DNA from: Curvularia sp. ZM96 | Lineage: Eukaryota; Ascomycota; Dothideomycetes; Pleosporales; Pleosporaceae | Assembly (NCBI GenBank): GCA_022457065.1 | Contig: JAJGBQ010000001.1 | Location: 1,674,001-1,738,000 of the forward strand | Direction of reading: 5' to 3' | Length of the DNA: 64,000 nucleotides | In this document: positions 11,100 through 21,079 of the stretch, one piece after another | Numbering within the stretch: position 1 is the first letter of the stretch | Layout of the letters: each line of letters begins with the position of its first letter | The notes under the pieces: model-generated | Seen by the model: only the letters and a program-made list of their open reading frames with translations | Database searches by the model: none | What the model was told of the DNA's origin: nothing | Made by a program: the position numbers and the translations under genes

Positions 11100-12530
11100 A
11101 GAAGTCCTAGCTTGTAGGATCTCATAGTTATAGCTATTAGCTGCGTAAGGTTTACTACAGTTACTACACTTAAAAATAGTGTATACGCAGGCTTTACCTT
11201 TTACAGGGCAAGACTTGTATTTATGTAGGCTAGTGTGGTGAGCCTCACTATAGATCTAACAGGCTATTTTCGAGCACCTAGCCTCTAGGTGGCCAAAGCC
11301 TTAGCATTTAGAGCACTACTTTAAGTTGTTAATAACTCGTAGCTTCTCTACTCTAAGACTCTCTTCTAGAATATAGAGCTTTCCTCTAATAGCCTTAAGA
11401 GCCTCCTCTTCAGTCGCAAAGGCGACGCAGGCGGAGCCGTAGCTCTGCTGTTCTCTCTTAGACTCAGGGGTGAGCCAGAAAGAAGTGCCTACTACCTTTA
11501 GGCCTTTATTAAAGGTCTCGATTTCCTCCTTAATTATCTCTAGGCTGTAGTTCGTTAGTAGCTTGTAGATAACTACTTTATACCATAAGGTAATAGGCTA
11601 CGCTGTCTTAAAGGCTACTAGATCCTTCCATATCCTCTAGTTTTCTAGCAGGTACTTAGCTATAAAGAAAGGCGTAGTAGTAACTACTTTATTCCCCTTT
11701 AATAATATAGTCACTAACGCGACTACAGGCGACTGTACACCTTCTTTAGAGGTAAAGGCTTAGTTAAAGGCGTTTCTTAGCCTTAGTGCGTTAAAGGCAG
11801 CAGGGGATCCTTAGTTAACTAGGACTAGTTGTCTCTCCTTTAGGCTAGGCTTAGCCTTTTAAGGTGTTTTCTTCTGCACAGTAGTCCACTATTGCTCCTT
11901 ATTTACTGCTGCTGCAGCAGTTACAGCGTATAAGACAGGCTGCGGTAGAGCAGCTATCTAACTATTTCCCTGCTAGTTTGGTCTTGTAGTAGTAGGCCTA
12001 TCGAGACGACGAACTTTATCTCTGAGCTCCTTTAAGACATTTGAAAGTGAGGAGATCTAATCTCCTAGAATTGCCGAGTTCTTTTTACTGACTCTCCCTA
12101 TCTCAGTATAGTCTCTGAAGACTTCTACTAGATCAAGTAGGCTAGTCTGTTGGGTAGGGTTGTTTTCAGCTAGGTTAGCTGCTTAGATTACTAGATTTCT
12201 AGCTATCTCAAGGGCCTCTTCTACTGTCGTCGCCTTAGGCGTCTTATTCTAGCTAGAGAAAGGATTTCTCAGTGTTAAGCCAATAAAAGGAGAGAAGCTA
12301 CTTCTAGTGCGTCCGTGAGTGCGAGTCTTCTCTGGCGAGAAGTTTGCTTGTCTTTTATTTGGTGGTGGAATAGGTATCTCGAATATACTAGAGGTTTCTA
12401 GATTTTGAGTAGGGGTAGCAGGCTGCGTAGTTTCCATTTCTATCTCATTCTGGATCTGTCCTTCTAGCTCTACTATCTCCTGCCTCGTCCTTGGTAGCTC
12501 GACGTCGATAGTATCGCTGTCTGGCGGCAT
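11100..12530 (-). pseudogene. LINE ORF1 (gag-like) remnant with zinc knuckles
   Basis: The start codon at 12530 opens MPPDSDTIDVELPRTRQEI and runs about 90 codons before the first stop (near 12250). Further down, around 11340-11170, two to three Cys-His knuckles are legible in one frame (C..C.GFGH....C and C..C....HHTSLHKYKSC), with TAA and TAG in place of Gln. ORF1 proteins of this type bind the element RNA. The frame is broken repeatedly; the downstream border is approximate. Confidence 0.8.
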
Positions 12531-12741
12531 TTTGCTTAGTAATCCGCGTGGTCTGTGTGTTTTTTTGTCAAGCGTGAGACGTGTCCAAAATGCACTACTT
12601 CTATAGCTTCTAGCTCTACAGCGCGTAGAGTGCACGTTATACGAGTGGTTTTAATCGATTTCTTAGGATCTCTTTGTATATATTTGACTAAAATTACACC
12701 TATTCTGAAAAAATCGAAGTTGGTGAGGGGTGCTGTTTTTT

Positions 12742-12755
12742 GCTGACGCCCACTA
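12742..12755. repeat. Target site duplication, right copy
   Basis: Identical to 7010-7023 (GCTGACGCCCACTA). It directly abuts the 5' end of the minus-strand LINE. Confidence 0.9.
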
Positions 12756-13177
12756 GGCACGAAGTCTTTTCAAGGATGTGCGCTTTATGTGAGGTGATTT
12801 GTTCGTGCAGGATTTATATTTTTCTGAAACAACGTACAACGTGGAAGGATGCAGAATGTGCTGAAGTCAGGTTGGTACGCTACGTGGAAAAAATTTCTTT
12901 GGTAGATGTTAATAGATCAGGTAGTATAATCTGATTAAATGCAATACGGCTGCTGTCCGTTGTAGTCCAGACACAAAAATATCGTGATCCCTTCCAGCTC
13001 CTACCTAACAGATATTCTAGTCATCTTCCACTTACGCCATTTCTGGAATTTTTCTATCCTTCAAGGCGTCTTCATAGCTAGAGTCGTAGCTTGTCGTGTA
13101 TCGTGTTAGATTGCTACTGATACACATTCCATGGACAGTGGCAATACTAGTGTGTACCCAACAGATGATAGCTCCTT
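12756..13177. other. Spacer between LINE and mannosidase gene
   Basis: I see no gene, RNA or repeat with confidence. This is the 3' flank of the minus-strand mannosidase gene and the DNA that was continuous with 6.9-7.0 kb before the LINE inserted. Confidence 0.4.
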
Positions 13178-15090
13178 TTAGCGGGTGCGTTTCCAACCAG
13201 TGTTGAATTTTCCTGTACCCATTCTTGGCAGAACGTGCGCTTCAGTGTTGAAAACAACTTGTGTAAGCGGTAGGAAATCGTCAGGAGAGAATAGCAAATA
13301 GAGGTACTTGAGCGTTTCTGCCTTCGCAATGATGTTAATCAAGCTGTATGGTACGTGGCGAAAGTCTAACTTACAAGCCAGAAGCTCTCCATATTGTCGC
13401 GTGGAGGAGGCGGGATTTGATTTACGTCATTGAGAGACGAGAACCCTTTTCCAAGCCCCACCGTTGAATGCTCCTGGAATGCCTGAAAGATCTTCCATCC
13501 CCATTCTCGGTAGATGGGGTCCTTTGTAATGCGCCACATCAAGAACAAACTTTCCACTGTCTCCGGTCGTTGCAGGTTGTGCGCATCAAGCGGTTTGATG
13601 TTGTAATCTTTCTTCCAATCAGCCTCGGAGTCAGAACTACGAGGCAAAGAGGAACGTCTATCATTAGTAGAGCGCAACGTTGCGTCGTCAGCGGAAAACC
13701 AGACAATCTCGGGCGCGAGTCCTGTTTTCGTGACCTTGTACATGCCCCAGCATGTTTTAGTCAACTCTCTTGCTAGATTCATCTGCTGGGACCTCTCAGC
13801 ATTCCAGCTAGGGAGGCGTCGTGCTTCAACTTCAGTAAGCCCGTTAGTGGCACCAAGAGCGATAGAGCCAGGCAAAAAACAGACGAGGTGATCCATCTTT
13901 GGGGACAAGTTACCCCCAATCCCGCTGGGCAGCTCAGCTACGATCCTGAGCTTTGAGTGCTTCGTAGGAATGATCAAATGCTTTTGGATTCCCACTAGGG
14001 CTTCCTCCCACATCTCAAGGTATATCGGCTCGGATGTTTGCAGATATTGCTTGATCAGGTACTCTACAAACGTTAGTTCAGTATCAATAGAATTGGCATT
14101 GGGAGGAAATTACCGTAGTATGAGTCACCTCGGCTTCCTAGACGAACTTCCCGGCTTGTGAATCTGCCTACATGAGGCGATATGAAAATTGGGACGAGAC
14201 CATCAGCAGCGCCAATACCATCAATGACCTGCATCACCTTCTCAGCTTTGCGCCAGTAAACGTCGTTTCCAGTAATGTTTGAGAGATACTTCATCTCTAG
14301 TTGTAATGTTGTGGCCTCTGCAGTCGATGAGGCTCCACCATCAGCGTGCGATACCAGTCCTTTGCGCGTTGATAGATGCACACTTGCGTAGGGGATACCA
14401 GAGGGAGACTCATAAGCTCCAAGAAGTCGATCAGCTAGGTCGATAGCTTTAGTCAAATAAACTTGATCCCGTTTCGACGACACATTGGGCATGACTTGAG
14501 AGAGGTAATGCGCGGACAGCAGACCACCGAGCATGCGAATGGTGGTCTCGAAGGTGTTCACATCTTGGTCCTGATTATAGTCGAGCTTTCGGTGCAGCCA
14601 GAGTCTGGCATGAGATAATTGGGATGTAAGGTTCATGATCATCATTGTGTCGAGACTGTCGACAATGATCCACCCTAATCCTTGGGGACTCATTTGCGAA
14701 CCTCTTTTTGAAATTGGATGGAAACGATCGTAGCCTGATGGGTCATTATCACTCCAAGTGCGGTGTCAAGGAACTGGGCGACTTACCCCATGCATATTCA
14801 GTGTATGCATCCCAACTTCGAACAAAAGCATCTTTGACCTCTTCCCTTCGATCATTCCAATCATCGTTAGATGCAGACGACGACCATTCAGAACCCAGTC
14901 CTGATAGTCTGGTATGACCCGAGGAGCAGAAAATCAAGAAAGACCCAAACAAGATTGATCCTATAATCGATAGGATTCTGCGTGTTGACAGCACATCGGT
15001 GACTGTGGAGTCCGAGGAGTCCGGTATTCTTTTGGTGTCTATGATTCTGCGGTTGGCACCTTGCTTCCGGTTCCGCAGAGAATTGGCCAT
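13178..15090 (-). CDS. Class I alpha-1,2-mannosidase (GH47), membrane anchored
   Basis: Four exons: 15090-14787, 14734-14114, 14063-13375, 13321-13178 (585 residues); introns are 50-53 bases with GTAAGT or GTAATT donors. Near residues 36-58 a hydrophobic run (ISIIGSILFGSFLIF-like) after a basic N-terminus makes a type II signal anchor. The GH47 landmarks appear in order: EYAWG, GWIIVDSLDTMMIM, ETTIRMLGGLLSAHYL, DSYYEYLIKQY (completed across intron 2), RPETVESLFLMWR and the calcium-ligand end VFNTEAH. The family trims alpha-1,2-linked mannose from N-glycans in ER or Golgi. Which subfamily this is (ER mannosidase I or Golgi type) cannot be told by eye. The coding region shows no RIP damage despite lying 0.4 kb from the LINE. 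Confidence 0.92.
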
Positions 15091-15459
15091 GATATTGAGG
15101 GTTGAGAAGGATCTATTGTCCTAAGAAGCGTCTCTTATAATTGCGCCAAGTGTCAGGTTTATCCGAGATAACAAATGGAGTTTAGGGTGCTGCAACTTAG
15201 CGCTTAATGTGATACGGCGCGGATGGCTTGCAGACACTCGAAAACAGTACAGCATTTACTAGTCAAGGGGTTGTGTGTTCCGTGCTTGACGCATGGGAGC
15301 GGCGTAGCACTTAGTCCATCACTGCTGTCTGGCATGCCACTCCTTACTAGCTACCTTCTCCGATCATGGTTCATACAGCCTTTCCTGTCGTATACTGACA
15401 TCTTCTCACCACTCGTTTTATGCTGAAAGTGAGTTTGCTCTGCGGCAAGCTACTTCAGA
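15091..15459. other. Divergent intergenic region, mannosidase and membrane-protein genes
   Basis: Short spacer holding the start regions of the minus-strand mannosidase and the plus-strand gene at 15460. A stop-free run at 15223-15423 has no coding features I trust and ends in TGA ahead of the next gene. Confidence 0.4.
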
Positions 15460-16508
15460 ATGTCCGTTGACGCTGAGACCAATGGCGCCGACGTGACCTC
15501 CTGGATTCCCCTCACGAACGTCTTCACGCCATCAGTTGGATGTGATTCTTACTTTCGGCTCAACGGGCCCAGTCTGGTAGCCTTTGACCCAGGCTATGGG
15601 CTCGATATCGACTCTAAGGTCAAATGTGCACCTGCTGCCGTGACTACATGGTGGGAACAAGCGCGACTAGGTGTCGGAGGGGATCAGCATACCGCCATAA
15701 GCATTCAGCCTCTAGTATGCCCATACTTATGGACGACTGTGGCAACATACATCAAAGACAGCTCTACGACACAGGTCATGTGTTGTCCATCGTAAGCTAG
15801 AGAAAACGCCCAATCTAGTCGCCTTTACTCATCGCCTTTCACAGAGGATACTCGAACATTCGCGCGACAAGCGGCTCAGTAAATGGTGACTGTGTCTCCA
15901 GCGTTGGTAGAGGCATGGTTCTTAAGTTTGCCTCTACTGCTGCAGGCGAGTCAACGGACTGGTCGATAGCGACAACGACATTAGCCGCTTCATCCAGCGT
16001 GGGTGCCATTGCTATAGTAGGATTCAACGCCCCATCCAAAACACCATCTACTACACCAAGTATCTCCGCAGGTTCATCCGCTCCATCAAATCCTCCTACG
16101 AGTCAATACATCAGATCGTCCTCTTCGTTCGCTTCAAGCGTACCGGACACGTCTCCGACAATTGCTATAGGACAGAACAGTTCCGCAGCCAACGAAATGT
16201 CGACAGGAGTGAAGATAGGAATTGGAGTAGGTGCTTCGCTCGGTACAATTGGCGTTATTACTCTAGCCCTGACATTGCTTTTGCTTCGGTCTCGGAAGCA
16301 GAAGACATTGGGTAGTACAATGCCAGCAAATCAAGCAGCAAACACTACTGTGGAATACAAACATGTCGACACGGTCCATGTTTATCCCCAAGGTCACCAC
16401 CTCACTAATTATGAGATACACGGCAGTTCTTTGCCTTCCGAAATGCCTTCCGGGGAAGCCACTTCCCCAGTAGAGCTTGATTCTCATGGCTGGTCCAGGC
16501 GATCATAG
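15460..16508 (+). CDS. Ser/Thr-rich single-pass membrane protein with CCPSGY motif
   Basis: Two exons, 15460-15791 and 15845-16508, join in frame to 331 residues and restore the motif MCCPSGYSNI across the junction. The N-terminal 110 residues carry paired cysteines and a PLTNVFTP...CDSYF start; residues about 160-230 are Ser/Thr/Pro-rich and likely O-glycosylated. Residues about 235-258 (IGIGVGASLGTIGVITLALT) form one membrane helix followed by a basic RSRK stop-transfer and a cytosolic tail of about 70 residues. Many fungal orphan proteins share this Cys-rich head, mucin-like stalk and single helix; they resemble cell-surface sensors but have no proven role that I know. There is no classical signal peptide at the chosen ATG. 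Confidence 0.78.
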
Positions 16509-17183
16509 ATTTAAACCGTAACTTTGTTGTTTTTCTTTAAGTTGCAGGGTTTAGGTAGGATGTTCTCTGTAATAATGATTTTCCTCAATGAACAGAAATG
16601 TTCATCTAAGATATAGTAGTCGATTCTTGTTATAAATATCCATGTTAGTTATAAACATCTATCTTATTTACATTACACACTAGCATAGCAGCGTGATCTG
16701 ATAGGACTTGATTACAAGTTATACAATTAAGATAAACATACACGAATATAGTACGAGCGCCTTTGAAGATATTTAAATTTGCTTTGAGCCTAAATATATC
16801 ATTGAAACTTTGGACTAGAATCTGAAATTATATATTAAACACGTGCTGCAGTAGAAATCGTATTGCAACCTTGTATAGTCCCACGAACACGCACATATCA
16901 GTAGAGAAGAGCTTTCAGTAGCTCTAATATACTGTTATATGTAAAGAGTTATCATCTTACTCCTGATAATAGTTTATAAGATGGAGAGAATGAAAGCTTA
17001 GCGTACTGATCACATGCATAGCTTTCACTAAGCTGGTGTTGGGAAACAGCTGTGAGAGTGCGGAATTCTCCTCCACGATTAAACCTGAAGTCTACACCTG
17101 TGCCGTGATCTTTTGCACATTATACATGATACCGCAAATAGATTTATATACTCGCACTTTGTTTTATATGCCGTACATACTGC
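16509..17183. other. AT-rich intergenic spacer
   Basis: 3' flanks of two convergent genes. The stretch is AT-rich and holds no frame, RNA or repeat that I can support. Confidence 0.45.
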
Positions 17184-18929
17184 TTAAAGTTTGGTCTCTG
17201 CTATCATCTCTTTAAATGATATCTTCACCAAGAGCAGCATACTGGTGACAACCCCCAGTGCACTCAGTCCGACCGCAACGTAAAATGCACTGCGATACCC
17301 ATGTAGTTCGTCGCCCGCGCTGTGACCACCATTATTGACATGTACCTCGACTGTCCCTGCGATGCCAACACCGATACTGATGCTATAATTCACTATCGTG
17401 TTGACTAGGCTTGCGGCCATCCCTTGGTGTCTCTTCGCCACTGCGTTGCTCATGATCAGAGTTGCGGCGGGAAAGCTCATGTCCTGTCCCCAAGGAATAA
17501 TCAATGTTGTGACAAAAGTTTGGGCCCAGTAGGTCTGATCGATGGGCATCGTTGCGACTAGTATGCAGCCTGTCAAGAAGGCTAACATGCTGATGAACAT
17601 AACCCAGCCTGGCCCGATGCGCGATATTACACGACCCGAGACAACAGCTGCAATAAACCCTGATATAGCAACAGGTGAGAGGTGTGCCATGGTCATAAGC
17701 GGGGAGTCGCCACGTAGTCGTTGGAGGAACTGGAGGAAATAGTATACCCAAATCCCTTGGACATGTCAGTGGCTTGCGTAAAGATGCAAACATTCTGGAG
17801 AAACTTACCAAATGAAGCCCATCCACATGCCATGCATGTCAGTACAAATGTAACATCTGTGCTGAGCGCTGCGAACGGAATGAGTGGCTTTTTTGACACC
17901 CTGGCCTCGATCCAAAAGAACACCGGGAAGAGCAGGATGCCAACGATCAAGATCGCATAAATATATGGCTGTTCCCAACCAAACCCAGGAGCTTGATTCC
18001 AAGCGAAATTGAACAAGATCATCGCAGTGATGCCTACAGTTGCTCCAAGCGGGTCCAGCTCCTCAACCTTTTCCCACAATGAGAGCCTAGACGCATGCTC
18101 GTCCAGGGGCACTGATGGAAGGACGAATATTGATACGATAGCGAGGGCAAACAGAGCGACACCAAAGGTCCAGAATGCCCAAGGCCACCACAAGAGGGAC
18201 CATAGCCCAGCAAAGGTTCCACCAACAATAGCACCACCTAAATAATGTTAGCATATAGATACATGTAAGATGAATCTTTTTCTTACCGGGTGCACATGCT
18301 CCAAATAGCGAAAAGACCATATGCTTCCTTGGGCCATCACTATAAGTGGCGCCAAGGAGACCGAGTGCATTAGGTAGCAAGATTGCAGGGCCAATACCAC
18401 CGAGTACCCTAGCGAAAATGAACAAGATTTGTCCGTGGGTTCCGTTGAGGTACACACTGCAACCTGCTACGACGTTCCATAGTGCGAACCAGATGTACCC
18501 TATGATAATCATAATCTTGTAACCGAACAAGTCCCCGCAGCGACCTGAAAGCAGAATGAAAGTACCCACTGTCAGTGAGTAGCCTGCTATCAGCCATGCT
18601 CGGACGCCCAGGTCGGTAATACCTAGATCTGACCCGATGATGTGGAGGATATTGAGTGTACCGACAAGACCGATTTGAGTGACAAACTGAGCCGAGCAAA
18701 GTAGAGTTACGAATAGACATTCGCGGGGTAGAGACATGAATTCAGTAATCGATTTCGTCCTGGCAATCTCCAGATCGAGATGGTGCTCGGAAGGGCGTGC
18801 GGACTCGGGTAAGTTGCCATGTTTTGTATCTGTGTCGGATGCGTCTTGTACGATGTCGCGGTCTGAGGAAGACGATAGAGGCAGAATATTGTCGGAATCT
18901 GAAGCCTCAGAGTTGATTTTCTCTTTCAT
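17184..18929 (-). CDS. MFS drug/ion antiporter, DHA2 type (14 TM)
   Basis: Three exons, 18929-18287, 18237-17809 and 17755-17184, give 547 residues with in-frame GTAAGA and GTAAGT donors. A hydrophilic, Ser/Asp-rich N-tail of about 65 residues precedes the membrane domain. Family motifs include ITDLGVRAWLIAGYSLTVGT, the loop 2-3 motif GRCGDLFGYKIMIIIGYIW and the antiporter motif region ARVLGGIGPAILLPNALGLL. The second half retains 7 or 8 helices ending in VGLSALGVVTSMLLLVKISF. This is the group of ATR1-like and multidrug DHA2 proteins at the plasma membrane; the substrate cannot be inferred. A neighbouring regulator or biosynthetic cluster is not evident, so it is probably a stand-alone exporter. 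Confidence 0.9.
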
Positions 18930-19884
18930 AATGCGATCCTTTCAGGTTGCCAATTACTGGTTGAATTGACGGAAACGATCACAGCTCGCGATCTTAGTAC
19001 ACTTTGTCAGAGATCTAAGGCTCTCTGCAGCTTTCCTTGGTTGGATAGCGACCGATTAAGTGTACGTTGTTCTTGACAGTAAGGAGTTGGTGATATCAGG
19101 TACGAAAGTGACTGTTCTCGCCGAACTAAATGGACCCTGAGGCGACTTCGAATTCTCGATTGGATCAACGGAACCAACGACTCCTTGTCGAAAAGGATCT
19201 GTACCCTTCATTCTGGAAGGTGGATTAACAATGTTTACATAAGTGCTCAATCGCATTGACTCTACACGAAAAAAAGCGGGTCTGCTGGGCTTGGGCATCG
19301 GCCACTATCAAAAGTGTGGATCTGATAGCGTCCAGACCTCTCGAAACTTTAAGAAATCGGGATACAATACAAATGGGTTGGAAAAGCCAGGTCATGGCCC
19401 CAACCCACGCAGCAGTTCGCTGGTGCATGCCCTCAACGAGGCAAAACAAACCCCTGCAGCGCTCGACGCTCAGATCGCTCGTGCTCTTATCTCTGTTTCA
19501 TCTTTGTATTCCTATCAAGACGACTATTTTTCCTCAAATAATAGCACAACTATAAGCGCCCTTTCGCATCGAGGTATTGGAGTGCGAATGTACATCTGAA
19601 AGTCTTTTGCACCTAGAGTATCCACAGCTATGGGTCCAAATGGGTCAGTCTCCCGTTATTGCTGTTTACTTTTTTTTGTGGAGGTAGTGGATCAGTTCCG
19701 AGCACGCAGATCAAATCTTAGCCCGAAGAAACAAGGCAGATTAAGATTAAATGCGCACTGCAATACGTTGACTTCGCTCCACGGAAAGTAGGATGAGCAT
19801 CATGACGCGCTAATGGGTCCTTTTAAACTGCAAATCGTTTTTAATGCTTCTTTTTCGCCTTTCCGAGGTAAGATTTCCACACCA
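18930..19884. other. Intergenic region, no gene supported
   Basis: Upstream DNA of the DHA2 transporter and 3' flank of the next minus-strand gene. The longest frame (19243-19599, plus strand) starts with GTG, not ATG, and its peptide has no recognisable motif, so I leave it out. Nothing else stands out. Confidence 0.4.
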
Positions 19885-20475
19885 TCATTCTCTCTTGGCT
19901 TCGTAGACTTTAACGCCTAGCAATTTTCGTACGGCCCAGCTGTGGCCACCCACCCAAATGGGACCACCTCTCCAGAGCGGTAATACGTCGTGCAGTCCTC
20001 TCCGCCTCTCTACTACAGCATCTTCCCAATTGCCTTGCTGGAATCTTTCGACATCTTCTTTGCTGACAGTATGCGAGCTTGTGTCAGCTGCCATTGTCCA
20101 AAATCCCACGATGTGGCCTTGGTCAATCTTGTGCGACAGCCACCCCTTCTCATGTTTTCCGTCTTGACTCTGCTGCAAGAGAGACAAGAGTTCAGAGCAA
20201 GTGTAATCGGATTTCCCTTTCCGAAGTGTGGCGTTTTCCAATTGGGTACGATGAGACGAAGCCGGGATCTTGTCGACAATGATAGGAGACCAAAGGTAAG
20301 GAAACGGTGCATAGAGCAACCTCAACGAGAGACTCAGAAGGACTGCGACAGGGAAGTCCAACCCAAGTGACACACCTGCTCGCAAGGCGGATCCAAATGT
20401 AAGCCTTGGTGGAGTCGTGGGAGTGGAGAAGAACAACAAGTGTTTTTGAAATGCTGAGTATGTGCTTCGAGACAT
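19885..20475 (-). CDS. Orphan protein with one membrane segment, weakly caleosin-like
   Basis: A single-exon gene of 196 residues from the ATG at 20475. Residues about 28-60 (ALRAGVSLGLDFPVAVLLSL onward) are hydrophobic and could lie in or across a membrane. The C-terminal half reads GFWTMAADTSSHTVSKEDVERF, then QQGNWED, ERRR and a conserved-looking LPLWRGGPIWVGGHSWAVRK. A hydrophobic hairpin followed by W-x-x-A-A-D-x-x-x-x-x-V-x-K-E-D-V faintly recalls the second half of caleosins (lipid-droplet peroxygenases), but their canonical first EF-hand and haem histidines are not evident. I therefore do not assign a function. Coding potential is supported by length, start and motif-like conservation pattern only. 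Confidence 0.6.
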   Translation of the reverse strand: MSRSTYSAFQKHLLFFSTPTTPPRLTFGSALRAGVSLGLDFPVAVLLSLSLRLLYAPFPYLWSPIIVDKIPASSHRTQLENATLRKGKSDYTCSELLSLLQQSQDGKHEKGWLSHKIDQGHIVGFWTMAADTSSHTVSKEDVERFQQGNWEDAVVERRRGLHDVLPLWRGGPIWVGGHSWAVRKLLGVKVYEAKRE

Positions 20476-21079
20476 TTCGGTAAGCTTTTGTGTGAGAAAA
20501 GGCTAGGCGATACTGAAGATGAAATGCACAAGTAGAGAGGCCGTGTTAGCTGAGAGATATTCTGATCTAACAAGCTATAAAGTCATGACGTCACGGTAGC
20601 CCGACAAACCACAACAATTGTCATAGAAACTGTTACTCAAAACGTCAGATTGATCCTGAAACTATTGAAAACGGGCGATAAAGCTGTACGCTAGAATGAC
20701 ATATCCGATACATCACCACGTGCAATCAATTATCGCCTTGATCAAAGAGCAGGTTCTCACTCAACTAGTGAAACTGGGAAATCAAACGAGCTCACCTACG
20801 CTACGAGCACAGTACATAAAGAAGAACTGTGACGATCACAGCCGACCATAGAAGTAGTGATTTCGTTAAATAATTGTACGTAAGGTTGTTTTGTTCGCCG
20901 TTGTTTTCCGGTTTCACCAGTTGTGGGAGAGCCAGCCCAGCTTTACCCATTGAAAAGGAGCCCACTTAAGCATTTAGATGATGCGGTTCAAGGTGATAAA
21001 TAAGATGCTTGGAGCTATCGCTAAAGTGTTGGCAAAGATTGACTTGGATGCTTACCGCATCTTGCTATGATAGCAGGCC
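20476..21079. other. Intergenic region upstream of orphan gene
   Basis: Promoter side of the 19885-20475 gene and 3' flank of the carboxypeptidase gene. It contains one CACGTG E-box near 20718. No gene is supported. Confidence 0.4.

Larger units (their letters stand above)
7024..12741 (-). mobile_element. RIP-degraded non-LTR retrotransposon (LINE, Tad1-like)
   Basis: A 5.7 kb element read on the minus strand, from its 5' end at 12741 to a short (ATA)n tail at about 7024-7041. It keeps the order of a fungal Tad1-type LINE: an ORF1 with CCHC zinc knuckles, then an ORF2 with AP-endonuclease, reverse transcriptase, RNase H and a C-terminal Cys-His motif. Every long frame is broken by TAG or TAA where the family has Trp or Gln, which matches CpA to TpA (RIP) mutation on both strands. 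CTA and CTAG are strikingly common, roughly two CTAG per 60 bases in the stretches I counted by eye. A perfect 14-base duplication flanks it. Both ends are present, so it was a full-length insertion and is now inactive. Confidence 0.92.

Noticed and set aside
19243..19599. 118-codon plus-strand open frame
   Set aside because: The start is GTG, no intron extends it and no family motif is present.
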